A stretch of 64,000 nucleotides of DNA, taken from contig CAZTMT010000005.1 in NCBI GenBank assembly GCA_964615335.1, positions 124,001 through 188,000 of the forward strand. Direction: 5' to 3'. The DNA comes from HR10 sp964615335 (GTDB lineage Bacteria > Acidobacteriota > Blastocatellia > HR10). Under the pieces are notes generated by a model, which was not told where the DNA came from, ran no database searches, and saw only the letters and a program-made list of their open reading frames with translations. A program made the translations under genes and the position numbers. Positions within the stretch are counted from its first letter, which is position 1. Each line of letters starts with the position of its first letter. Shown here piece by piece: positions 18,163-26,249 of the stretch.

Positions 18163-19809
18163 CTACTTCTTCCCGGCCGTCGCGCTTGTGGCGGGAACCT
18201 TCATCCGCTCTTGTTTTTGCTTCTCGACCATTCGGGCCACATCGGCCAGCAGTTTCTTGGCATCGTAGACGATCCCATCTTTGATCGTCCACTTGATACC
18301 GCCCACGCGCTCGACTTTGCCCGTTTGATCGTTGAGCTTGAGAGCGCCCGTGCCGTAGAGCACCTTCAGATTCTCCAGGGGATTCTGATCCACGATCACC
18401 AGATCGGCCAACATTCCCTCTCGCACGATGCCGAATTCGAGCGGTTTCCTCATGGGCTCATGCAGCGTCAAGGCGCCATTCATCGTCGCCGCCTGAATGA
18501 CTTCGAGCGGATGAAAGCCCGCTTCCTGAAGCAGCTCCATCTCCTGGATGAATCCGAAGCCATAGGTGTTATAGATGAATCCGGAATCGGAGCCGACCGT
18601 CACGCGCCCGCCGATCCGCTTGTAGTCGTTCAACAGTCGGAACCACACCTGGTAGAAATTCTTCCAGGCGACTTCGTCCCAGGTCGTCCAGTAATACCAG
18701 TAGGAGCCATGATTGGTGCGGTTGGCCTCGTAAAATTCCATGAGCGAAGGGAGCGTATACTTCTCGTGCCAATCGGCGTTGCGCATGCGCATCTGGTCGC
18801 GGCTGGCCAGATAGGCGACCATGGTCGGATCGAATGTCGTCCCCAGCTTCTTGTGCTCTTTCAGATACTCGTTCCATTCGGGGCTTCCTGGCGGATAAAT
18901 CTTGTCCCACAGCCGCGCGACCTGACCGAAGCGATCTTGCTCGTTGTAGTAATTGTAGTTGGGGGGCCAGGGCTGCACGACATGATCTTTGAGCAGCGCT
19001 TCGAAATGGCCGTAGAAGTGGGTGACTGTTCCCAGCCCCAGCCGAGCCGCTTCGAGCGCGTCCATCTGCGCCACGCCGAGTTGCGAGAGATGAGCCGTCG
19101 AACCGAGTCCGAGCTTCTTCGCTTCATCCAGCAGCGCGGCCATGATCTCTGGGGGGTAGGCATCCAGCTTCAGCCCATCCACGCCATTTTGCGCGGCCCA
19201 GCGAACCCAGGCGCGCGCCTCATCCGGAGTCCGCACCGGCCCGCGGTTCCATCCCGTGCCCGGACGTTGATAGTTGAAGATGCGCGGGGCCACGATCTCA
19301 TTGCGCGCGCTGCGCTCTTTCTCCTTCACCGCGATCTCGTTGGGGGCCAGAGGAACGCCGCGCACGGTCGTGACTCCATGAGCCAGCCACAGTTTGTAGG
19401 GATATTCGGCTTCGGGATTCTTCGGGGGACCGCCGGCGTGCACGTGCATGTCCACGAATCCCGGCAGGACATACATTCCGGTCGCATCAATTTCGTAATC
19501 GGGATTCTCCGGGGGACGATTCCGCCGGAGAGGCAGTCCCGGCGTGCCGGCCACCCGGATGGCGCTGATGCGATTGTTCTCGATGACAATATCCACGGGC
19601 CCGCGCGGGGGCGCGCCCGTGCCGTCAATCAGAATCGCTCCGCGAATGACCAGGGTCCTGAACGGGCCCATTCCCTCGTCGGGTCGGCGTGGGGGAGCAG
19701 GAATGAGCTGCGCCTCGGGTTGTCGTTGTTGCGCTCCCACCAGAAGCTCCCCGATCCCGGGAAGGCTCAAAGCCAGAACACTCACAATGAGCAGCGCTCT
19801 TCTTCTCAT
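18163..19809 (-). CDS. Secreted metal-dependent amidohydrolase
   Basis: A 548-aa exported member of the amidohydrolase superfamily. A signal peptide (about 1-27) is followed by the composite beta-sandwich (TLVIRGAILIDGTGAPPRGP) and the TIM barrel. Metal ligands appear as the HxH in LPGFVDMHVHAG, the later His in STAHLSQLGV and TVTHFYGH, and an Asp in TVGSDSGFIYNT. The C-terminal part ends with REGMLADLVIVDQNPLENLK, typical of imidazolonepropionase/prolidase-like members. Start ATG at 19809 has AGGAGGAG 6 nt upstream. It lies downstream of the giant TonB receptor on the same strand, so the pair may import and hydrolyse a shared substrate, such as cyclic or modified peptides; the substrate cannot be named. 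Confidence 0.83.
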   Translation of the reverse strand: MRRRALLIVSVLALSLPGIGELLVGAQQRQPEAQLIPAPPRRPDEGMGPFRTLVIRGAILIDGTGAPPRGPVDIVIENNRISAIRVAGTPGLPLRRNRPPENPDYEIDATGMYVLPGFVDMHVHAGGPPKNPEAEYPYKLWLAHGVTTVRGVPLAPNEIAVKEKERSARNEIVAPRIFNYQRPGTGWNRGPVRTPDEARAWVRWAAQNGVDGLKLDAYPPEIMAALLDEAKKLGLGSTAHLSQLGVAQMDALEAARLGLGTVTHFYGHFEALLKDHVVQPWPPNYNYYNEQDRFGQVARLWDKIYPPGSPEWNEYLKEHKKLGTTFDPTMVAYLASRDQMRMRNADWHEKYTLPSLMEFYEANRTNHGSYWYYWTTWDEVAWKNFYQVWFRLLNDYKRIGGRVTVGSDSGFIYNTYGFGFIQEMELLQEAGFHPLEVIQAATMNGALTLHEPMRKPLEFGIVREGMLADLVIVDQNPLENLKVLYGTGALKLNDQTGKVERVGGIKWTIKDGIVYDAKKLLADVARMVEKQKQERMKVPATSATAGKK

Positions 19810-19978
19810 CGTTTCTCCTCCTGGCAAAGAGTCACCGTTTTTCATCTCTGCTGAGACCGTTCGGATATGGGTTCCGAAGGCTGTCAGGCGCCGCCCATTC
19901 TACCACAGAGCGCCTCGTGGGGCGATCGCACCCACGCACCTCCGAAGACCATCGCAGATCGAGCCGTGATCCTCCGCT

Positions 19979-22900
19979 TCAAAAGGCGAGTCGGAGGCGG
20001 AACTGGACCTGCCGAGGCAGCGTCATCGTGCTTGTCGTCCGACCAAAATTGGTCGCCGTGATACTGATCGGAGTGACGGCGAATGTTCCTCCTGTGGGGA
20101 CTTCGAAGACCGGATGATTGAAGGCGTTGACCATCTCCGCGCGAAACTCCATGCGCACCCTCTCTCCGGCGATCGGGATCTGCTTGGCCAGCGAGAGATC
20201 GGCCGTCGCAAACCGCGGCCCATACAGGTAGATGAAGCTTCCGAACTGCCCCGGCGTCGTGGGAGGAGATAGGAAGCTGGGATTAGCCCGTCCGTCGCTT
20301 CCCACCAGCCGCGGATGGAGGAAGAAAACATCCGGACGGCCGGACGGCTTGAATACCCCTACCAGCTTCTGCAAGTCGGCCGTCGTCACCCCGTTGAGGA
20401 TCACGCCAGCGTCCGATTGATTGACCGTCGCCCGACCGCTGGAGAGCTTGAAGGGAAGACCGGATTGCACGCGGATGATCCATCCCACTGTCCAACCGCC
20501 CGCGATGCTGTTGAGGACCGGATGCGTGGTCGAAAATCGGCGCCCGGGGCCAAACGGCACGTCATAGGTGCCGAACACCTGAAAGACATGCCGGATGTCG
20601 AAGGGCGAAGGCCCATAATCCAGCCGCCGATTCCGCAGCGTCGTGAAGTCGCTCAGATTATCCACGTTCTTGGTATAGCGGTCGGTCAAGGCATGAGCCC
20701 ACGTGTAGTTCACATTCAGCGTCAATCCGCGCGAGAGTCGGTGGCGGAACTCGATCTGAAGGGCATTGTAGTTCGAGAAGGAGTTGTCGCTGAGCACTCG
20801 AGCCGTACCCAAGAAAGGGTTGAGCCTGAAGAAATTGATCGGATACCGTCCGGGCGTCTGAAAGCCCAAATTGGCGCACGGCCCAAAGGCATTGCCCACC
20901 AGACGGCAGAAGTAGATCGGGGTCGAAGCGAGAATATTCGCTAAAGCCCCTGCTTGCCCTGTCTGAAGCAGCGTGATGAAGCTCCCATTGCTGAATCCCT
21001 GTCCGGCCGGCAGGCCCGCGAACGCCGTCTCGAAGATCGGGATCGCCGCTTGTCCTGGTAATCCGTTATTGAGGAAAGTAGGTCCCCGCCCCTGAGCGAG
21101 GTTGACTTCGAGGTTCTTCTGGGCCTGAAGGAACTCGCGCAGGAAGCCGTTCTCGAAGATGTTCACCTCGTTGACGTTGAACGTATGCCACAGCCGCACG
21201 CCCCGATTGCCGACGTATCGCACCTCGATCGCCGTGCTTGTGGTCAGCTCCCGTTGAAGCCCCAAAGACCAGCTCTGTACATAGGGCGCGCGGATGTCCG
21301 GATCTATTGTGGAGATGACCGTGTTGGTGAAGGTGAAATTCGCCAGCGCCAGAGGAAAACTGAAGCTCGCCGGAAACATCCGGAAGGGCGGCAACGGATC
21401 GCCCAGATGGAGCGAGCCCGGAGCGAAATCCACACCGGGCACCAGCGTGCCCGATTGGCGCAAGCCGGGATTATTGCCCGCGTTGTTGGTGAAATTGAGC
21501 AAGCCTTCGGAGTAATAGCTGATGGAGTAGCCGCCCCGAATGACCGTCTTCTGATCTCCCAGCACTCGTCCCAGGAAACCTTGCGAGAACTTCGGATTCC
21601 ACGCGATTCCCACATGAGGGGCCGGATTGATGTAATCGCGCCGATAGGCATGCGAGCGTTGATAGATGGCTGGATGGGCGATGCCCAGCAGGGAGCCCGG
21701 AGCGAAGAGGTTCGGAGCCAGGCCGGAAGATCCTCGCGCGACGCCCGAAGGTCCAAACAGGTCCAGAAGCGTCGGACTGGTGTAGATGCCGTTTGTGTTG
21801 AAGATGTCTCCTTGAAAGTCCCATCGCAGGCCGTAGTTGAGGGTCAGCGAGCGGTGGACGCGCCAGGAGTCCTGGAAGTAAAAACCGAAGAGAGTTTGTC
21901 GTTCCCGCAGGACGACGGGCGCATCTTCCACATACTGCCGCGTCTTCTCATCCACGTTGACGGACTTGGTCACGCTGGAGACGCGACCCACAAGCAGGGC
22001 GTAGAGCGCCAAGGCATCGTTGCGCGCGTCATTGGGGATGGAAGGAAGAGTGGTGCTGTTGAAGATGGCATTCACCGGATCATCGCTCACCACTCCGAAC
22101 GTGAAGCGCGGGATACCGGCATCGCCGAGCGTGCTCTGGTACATGTCGATGCGAATATAGTTTCCTCCGAAGCTGAACGAGTGGGTGCCCCGCTGGTAGT
22201 GAAAGTTGTTGACCAGGTTGTAGACCGGATTGTTGCGCGGTTGAAAGGTGATCCCAAAGCCCAGGCCATTGACCGCCTCCAGCCCGCTCGCCAAACCCAG
22301 GGGGAAGTTCATGAGCCAGGGCTTGAAGAGGTCGCGGTTGTAGCCGATGTTGAAGATCTCTTGATTGCTCTGGATGCCGAAGTTGAACTCGTTGATCATG
22401 TTCGGTCGCAGAGTCCAGGTCGCGCTGATATTGGCGATATAGGGATTGGAGATCTGCCCGACCGATTGTTCCTGCGCGAAGATACCGGGCAGGACCGTTC
22501 CCCGAAATCCCCGTGCGTTCACATTATGATTGTAGGTATCCGAGACGCTGATGCGGAGCTTCTCGGTCACCTGGTAGTCGATCCGCAGCGTGGGATAGTG
22601 GTTGGTCACGGGAGAGGGGGCCACCCACCGGAGGCGATTCCGAATCAGATCGAATGGCGAGAGCGCCCCGGCCGATGTGGCTGATTGAATCTTCTGAAGT
22701 TGCGCGGCGATCGTCGGATTGACGCGGCTCGGGAAGCCGTGTTGTCCGGCGATTTGCAGCAGGTTCACCGTGCGCGTCACCCCATCGGTTCCGACATAGG
22801 TGAACAAGCCGGTCTGAGCCGCGGGCGTCAAAACTCGCGCTTCGAACTCCGACGACTGAGGCGTGTTCACATACGCGTAGCTGGCGAACAGGAACAGGCG

Positions 22901-23803
22901 GTCCTTGATCAAAGGCCCGCCGAGACTGCCGCCCTGATCGTTGCGGATGAAAATGGGGCGCCGGATCCTGCGAGCGTTATTGAACCAGCTATTGGCGTTA
23001 AGTGCCGAGTTCTCATGTTGCCAGAACAGCTCGCCGTGCCAGGCGTTGGTTCCCGATCGGGTGACGAACTGAATCTGCATGGCCCCTTGCCCGGTGCTGT
23101 TGGCGCCCAGATTGGACGTCGCCACGGTCACTTCCTGCACGGCCTCCAGACGGGGTACGACGAAAGCGAAGAAGCTCGTGCCGCCACTTTTGAATCGCTG
23201 GGCGTTGTTCGCAATCCCGTTGAGCGTGATGTTGAGCGCCGCACCCGGTAACCCGTTAATCGTGCTGTCGCGCGCCGTTACGCCTTGCTGCGCCCCCGCC
23301 ATGAGCAGGGCGAAGGGCAGAGTGCTCCGACCCGGCAGCGGCAGATCCTGGAGATATTTCTGGTCCACCGTGTCGGAGATCGTGGAGGTCGTCGTGTGCA
23401 GCACGGCCGCGCCGCCGACAACCTCAACGGTTTCAGAGACAGCGCCCACCTTCAGGGTGATCGTGACGTTGGTGGTGCGCGCCGCATTGACGACAATGCC
23501 TGTATAAACCGCTGTCTCAAAACCAGACATCGTGGCTTTCAAGCTGTAGGTCCCGGGCGGGAGCGTCGGGAAAACAAATCCCCCCTCGGCATTGGAAAAG
23601 GTCGTCTGTGTGGCTTTCGTGTCCAGGTTCTGCAGCTCCACCCTGACGCCGGGAATGACGGCGCCAGCTGGGTCCTGCACCGTGCCGACGATCTGCCCTG
23701 TCGTCACCACTTGACCGAAGGCCACCCTGCTGAAAGCCCAGAGGGTCACAAGAAGCCACGTCGTGAGGGAAAGGCATGGGCCTCTTCGTCTTCTGGTCCG
23801 CAT
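19979..23803 (-). CDS. Oar-like TonB-dependent receptor with carboxypeptidase-like N-domain
   Basis: A 1274-aa outer-membrane protein. A signal peptide (about 1-32) is followed by a CarboxypepD_reg beta-sandwich (VGTVQDPAGAVIPGVRVELQ to about 120), a plug domain (about 120-240) and a large barrel ending PRQVQFRLRLAF with a terminal Phe. These over-long Oar-like receptors are expanded in Acidobacteriota and are thought to import large oligomers or take part in surface adhesion. ATG at 23803 has AAGGAGGAG upstream; an earlier in-frame ATG at 23845 lacks one. It is followed by the amidohydrolase on the same strand after about 170 bp. No substrate can be assigned. Confidence 0.87.
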   Translation of the reverse strand: MRTRRRRGPCLSLTTWLLVTLWAFSRVAFGQVVTTGQIVGTVQDPAGAVIPGVRVELQNLDTKATQTTFSNAEGGFVFPTLPPGTYSLKATMSGFETAVYTGIVVNAARTTNVTITLKVGAVSETVEVVGGAAVLHTTTSTISDTVDQKYLQDLPLPGRSTLPFALLMAGAQQGVTARDSTINGLPGAALNITLNGIANNAQRFKSGGTSFFAFVVPRLEAVQEVTVATSNLGANSTGQGAMQIQFVTRSGTNAWHGELFWQHENSALNANSWFNNARRIRRPIFIRNDQGGSLGGPLIKDRLFLFASYAYVNTPQSSEFEARVLTPAAQTGLFTYVGTDGVTRTVNLLQIAGQHGFPSRVNPTIAAQLQKIQSATSAGALSPFDLIRNRLRWVAPSPVTNHYPTLRIDYQVTEKLRISVSDTYNHNVNARGFRGTVLPGIFAQEQSVGQISNPYIANISATWTLRPNMINEFNFGIQSNQEIFNIGYNRDLFKPWLMNFPLGLASGLEAVNGLGFGITFQPRNNPVYNLVNNFHYQRGTHSFSFGGNYIRIDMYQSTLGDAGIPRFTFGVVSDDPVNAIFNSTTLPSIPNDARNDALALYALLVGRVSSVTKSVNVDEKTRQYVEDAPVVLRERQTLFGFYFQDSWRVHRSLTLNYGLRWDFQGDIFNTNGIYTSPTLLDLFGPSGVARGSSGLAPNLFAPGSLLGIAHPAIYQRSHAYRRDYINPAPHVGIAWNPKFSQGFLGRVLGDQKTVIRGGYSISYYSEGLLNFTNNAGNNPGLRQSGTLVPGVDFAPGSLHLGDPLPPFRMFPASFSFPLALANFTFTNTVISTIDPDIRAPYVQSWSLGLQRELTTSTAIEVRYVGNRGVRLWHTFNVNEVNIFENGFLREFLQAQKNLEVNLAQGRGPTFLNNGLPGQAAIPIFETAFAGLPAGQGFSNGSFITLLQTGQAGALANILASTPIYFCRLVGNAFGPCANLGFQTPGRYPINFFRLNPFLGTARVLSDNSFSNYNALQIEFRHRLSRGLTLNVNYTWAHALTDRYTKNVDNLSDFTTLRNRRLDYGPSPFDIRHVFQVFGTYDVPFGPGRRFSTTHPVLNSIAGGWTVGWIIRVQSGLPFKLSSGRATVNQSDAGVILNGVTTADLQKLVGVFKPSGRPDVFFLHPRLVGSDGRANPSFLSPPTTPGQFGSFIYLYGPRFATADLSLAKQIPIAGERVRMEFRAEMVNAFNHPVFEVPTGGTFAVTPISITATNFGRTTSTMTLPRQVQFRLRLAF

Positions 23804-24014
23804 CGTTTTCTCCTCCTTTCTTTCCGATCTTTCCGACCCCGCCACACTTCGGCCACAGTGTACAGGCGGTCTCCACCCGTTGTCTTGAACAATCCAAGTC
23901 CTTTTGGAACAGACTTAATGTCTTCTGAAACCAGCTCGCGAGTGCCCGGGTCGCGTCCGAACGGAAGGCCCAAGGGGAACGAACCCCTGTGCCGAAAGTT
24001 TTTATATATTTTCG

Positions 24015-24044
24015 TTGACAAAGTCGCCTAACTTCGGCTATCCT
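24015..24044 (+). promoter_or_regulatory. Promoter of the sulfur-assimilation operon
   Basis: TTGACA (24015-24020) and TATCCT (24039-24044), 18-bp spacer, preceded by an A/T-rich stretch (TTTTTATATATTTT region, 23999-24012) resembling an UP element. A start near 24051 would give a leader of about 285 nt before the first reductase gene, containing the short ORF at 24083. Confidence 0.6.
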
Positions 24045-24082
24045 CATACCGCTCGAGCGCACGGGATGGGAGGACTCAGACG

Positions 24083-24229
24083 ATGGCCTACGAAGGACGA
24101 AGCGACAGGCGGGCGGCGCTCGACAGAACGAACGCGCGTCGCCTGAAGAGCATCGCGGTCCTCTTCGTGCGAGGACCGTGGACATCCGAGCAGGGGAGCG
24201 CCCTGGCCGACGACGTCTGTTGTCGCTGA
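24083..24229 (+). CDS. Putative cysteine-sensing leader peptide, 48 aa (VCCR end)
   Basis: A 48-codon ORF in the 5' leader of the sulfur operon with a good ribosome site (GGGAGGA, about 9 nt before ATG). It ends Ala-Asp-Asp-Val-Cys-Cys-Arg-stop; the two TGT codons (24218-24223) are the only Cys codons. Short ORFs ending in CysCysArg occur upstream of sulfur genes in Actinomycetota and are annotated as leader peptides, and this one matches in position and ending. The Cys codons sit inside a potential hairpin, CGACGAC/GTTGTCG (24210-24225). No terminator follows, so control of translation of the downstream reductase is more likely than termination. It is 109 nt upstream of that gene. Function is inferred. 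Confidence 0.6.
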   Translation: MAYEGRSDRRAALDRTNARRLKSIAVLFVRGPWTSEQGSALADDVCCR

Positions 24230-24337
24230 GTCTGCTGACGCCTTCCGACGATTCCCCCCGAATTGGGATTTGCTCTCAGGGAACCTTCCTTCCCCCCGAG
24301 GGGAGCGGAGGCGAATGATCATTTCTCGGGAGAGGGC

Positions 24338-26044
24338 ATGGGAGATCAACTCACGAGGGAAAAGAAGGAGAAGGAATCGAAGGCCGCGCGGATCGAACGG
24401 TTGAAGGCGGAGAAGAATCCGTGGGAGCATTTGGAGGAGATCCTCCGGTTCGCCCAAGAAGGACATGAGGCGATCCCGCGCGAATGGCTGGAGACATATT
24501 TTCGGTGGTGGGGAGTTTACACGCAGGGGGATGGGCGCGGCGTCTTCGGGCAGGCGACGCCGCATTTCATGCTGCGGATTCGCATCCCGAATGGCCTTCT
24601 TCTGGCGCATCAGCTTCGCACGATCGCCGATCTGGCCGAGCGGTACGCACGGGGTTTTGGCGACATCACGGTGCGTCAGAATATCCAACTGCACTGGGTG
24701 CGGATCGAGGACATGCCGGATATTCTCTTCCGCCTCTTTCGCGTCGGATTGACGACGATGGGGGCCTGCGGCGATGACACGCGCAATATCACGGGGTGTC
24801 CCCTGGCGGGCGTGGATCGAGACGAGATTTGCGATGCCTCGCCCCTTGTTGTGCAGGCGACGCGTATGCTCGTCGGAGATGAGGCCTTTTACAATCTGCC
24901 GCGCAAGTTCAAGATCTGCATCACGGGGTGTCGCGTCTGGTGCTCCTATCCGGAGATCAACGACATCGGTCTGACGGCCATCGAGCGCGTGCGCGCCACT
25001 GGAGAGCGCGAGATCGGATTCTCGGTGCGCGTGGGAGGAGGGCTTTCGACAGCGCCCCATTTCGCCGTTCGCCTGAACGCCTTCGTCCGATGGTCGCAAG
25101 TCCTGCCGGTCATTCGCGGGATCGCCGAGATCTTTCGCGACAGCGACGTCCTGCGTCGGGATCGGGCGAAAGCGCGGTTGAAGTTTCTCTTCCTGGAGCA
25201 CGGGTGGACGGCCGAGCGGTTTCAACAGGAGCTGGAGCAGCGCATCGGCTTTCGGCTCGATCCGGCGGTGGAGGAAGAGCCGCCGGATCATCCCTATCGA
25301 GATCATGTGGGAATTCATCCGCAGAAGCAAGAGGGGTACTACTACGCGGGATTCGCCATCTTGCGGGGACGGATCACGGCGGAGCAGATGCGCCGCGCCG
25401 CCGATCTGGCCGAGCGCTATGGGGACGGACAGCTCCGCACGACGAACATGCAGAATCTCATCGTGCTCAACATCCCGCAGGCACGGCTCGGGGCGTTCGT
25501 TCGAGAGGTCGAGGAGACGGATTTGCGCCTGGAGGCCTCCCCGTTCTGGCGCGGAGCGATCGCCTGCACGGGGACGGAGTTTTGCAAGTTGGCCATCGCG
25601 GAGACCAAGAGCTTCGCGCGCTGGCTCGTCGAGGAGTTGGAGCGTCGCGTTCCCGAATTCGACGAGCCGATCAAGATCAACGTCAACGGGTGTCCGAATT
25701 CCTGCGGGCAGCACTGGATCGCGGACATCGGATTGCAGGGGTGCAAGATGAAGGTCGGAGGCGAGCAGGTGGATGCCTTCGACGTCTTGCTCGGGGGAGC
25801 TATTGGCCGGGGGGCGACGTTCACTCGCCGCGTGGGATTCAAGGCTCCGGCGCGAGAGATCCCCGATGTCCTGGAACGCTTGCTTCGAGCGTATCTGGCC
25901 TGTCGGAGGCCGGGAGAGCGCTTCCATGAGTTCTGCCGCCGTCAGAGCGAGGCCGAGTTGCGCGCCCTGCTCGCCGGAGAGGTCGTGGAGGCTGCCGAAG
26001 CGCCCCCCTGGCCGGGTCCGCCTCCGCATGGCGTGGAGGGGTAA
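24338..26044 (+). CDS. Siroheme [4Fe-4S] sulfite/nitrite reductase, first copy
   Basis: A 568-aa cytoplasmic ferredoxin-type reductase, performing the six-electron reduction of sulfite to sulfide or nitrite to ammonia. It has the pseudo-two-fold family layout: ferrodoxin-like half-domains at about 60-130 and 335-405, and siroheme domains with VRQNIQLHWVRIED and LPRKFKICITGCRVWC. The cluster ligands are C410-X5-C416 (CTGTEFC) and C452-X3-C456 (CPNSC). ATG at 24338 has GGGAGAGG close upstream; the in-frame GTG/ATG candidates further up lack one. The operon context (siroheme synthesis, APS reductase) favours sulfite as substrate. A homologous second copy lies downstream, so one of the two may act on nitrite. 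Confidence 0.88.
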   Translation: MGDQLTREKKEKESKAARIERLKAEKNPWEHLEEILRFAQEGHEAIPREWLETYFRWWGVYTQGDGRGVFGQATPHFMLRIRIPNGLLLAHQLRTIADLAERYARGFGDITVRQNIQLHWVRIEDMPDILFRLFRVGLTTMGACGDDTRNITGCPLAGVDRDEICDASPLVVQATRMLVGDEAFYNLPRKFKICITGCRVWCSYPEINDIGLTAIERVRATGEREIGFSVRVGGGLSTAPHFAVRLNAFVRWSQVLPVIRGIAEIFRDSDVLRRDRAKARLKFLFLEHGWTAERFQQELEQRIGFRLDPAVEEEPPDHPYRDHVGIHPQKQEGYYYAGFAILRGRITAEQMRRAADLAERYGDGQLRTTNMQNLIVLNIPQARLGAFVREVEETDLRLEASPFWRGAIACTGTEFCKLAIAETKSFARWLVEELERRVPEFDEPIKINVNGCPNSCGQHWIADIGLQGCKMKVGGEQVDAFDVLLGGAIGRGATFTRRVGFKAPAREIPDVLERLLRAYLACRRPGERFHEFCRRQSEAELRALLAGEVVEAAEAPPWPGPPPHGVEG

Positions 26045-26045
26045 G

Positions 26046-26165
26046 ATGATTCCGACACTGTTCATCGAAGGGATCGCCGAAGGCCTCGTGCCCGAGGGAG
26101 CGATCTGTTCGTGTATGTGTGCCAGCAGGCCGAGAGCGGGCCCTCCGCAGCGCTCTCCCGGATGA
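26046..26165 (+). CDS. Cys-codon leader peptide of an internal attenuator, 39 aa
   Basis: A 39-codon ORF beginning 1 nt after the first reductase stop, with GGAGGGG 4 nt before ATG. Codons 21-25 read Cys-Ser-Cys-Met-Cys (TGT at 26106, 26112, 26118). The rest has no conserved feature. Immediately downstream of these codons, 26130-26142 can pair perfectly with the 5' arm of the terminator at 26192-26221. A ribosome that stalls at the Cys codons leaves that segment free; one that translates on to the stop (26163) covers it. This is the arrangement of classical amino-acid attenuators, here with cysteine, the end product of the pathway. No independent peptide function is suggested. Confidence 0.7.
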   Translation: MIPTLFIEGIAEGLVPEGAICSCMCASRPRAGPPQRSPG

Positions 26166-26226
26166 GCGCGGTGGACGGCAGAAGAAAGCGAGGCCCGCTC
26201 TCGGAGATTCCGAGGCGGGCCTTTTT
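26130..26226 (+). promoter_or_regulatory. Transcription attenuator: antiterminator plus intrinsic terminator
   Basis: The terminator pairs 26192-26205 with 26209-26221: GGCCCGC with GCGGGCC and CTCGGA with TCCGAG, one bulged T, 3-nt loop, then TTTTT (26222-26226). The 5' arm GGCCCGCTCTCGG is the exact reverse complement of 26130-26142 (CCGAGAGCGGGCC), giving a 13-bp antiterminator. The same upstream segment can instead form a weaker 7-bp hairpin (26132-26138 with 26151-26157). The mutually exclusive structures lie between two reductase genes of one operon, with Cys codons just upstream. Readthrough would be needed to express everything from the second reductase onward. Confidence 0.75.
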
Positions 26227-26249
26227 GATTCCGGATGGGAGGGGAAGCC

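Noticed and set aside
26192..26226. Simple terminator of the first reductase gene
   Set aside because: Rejected as the sole explanation because an upstream segment is perfectly complementary to its 5' arm and follows clustered Cys codons; a plain terminator would not need this.
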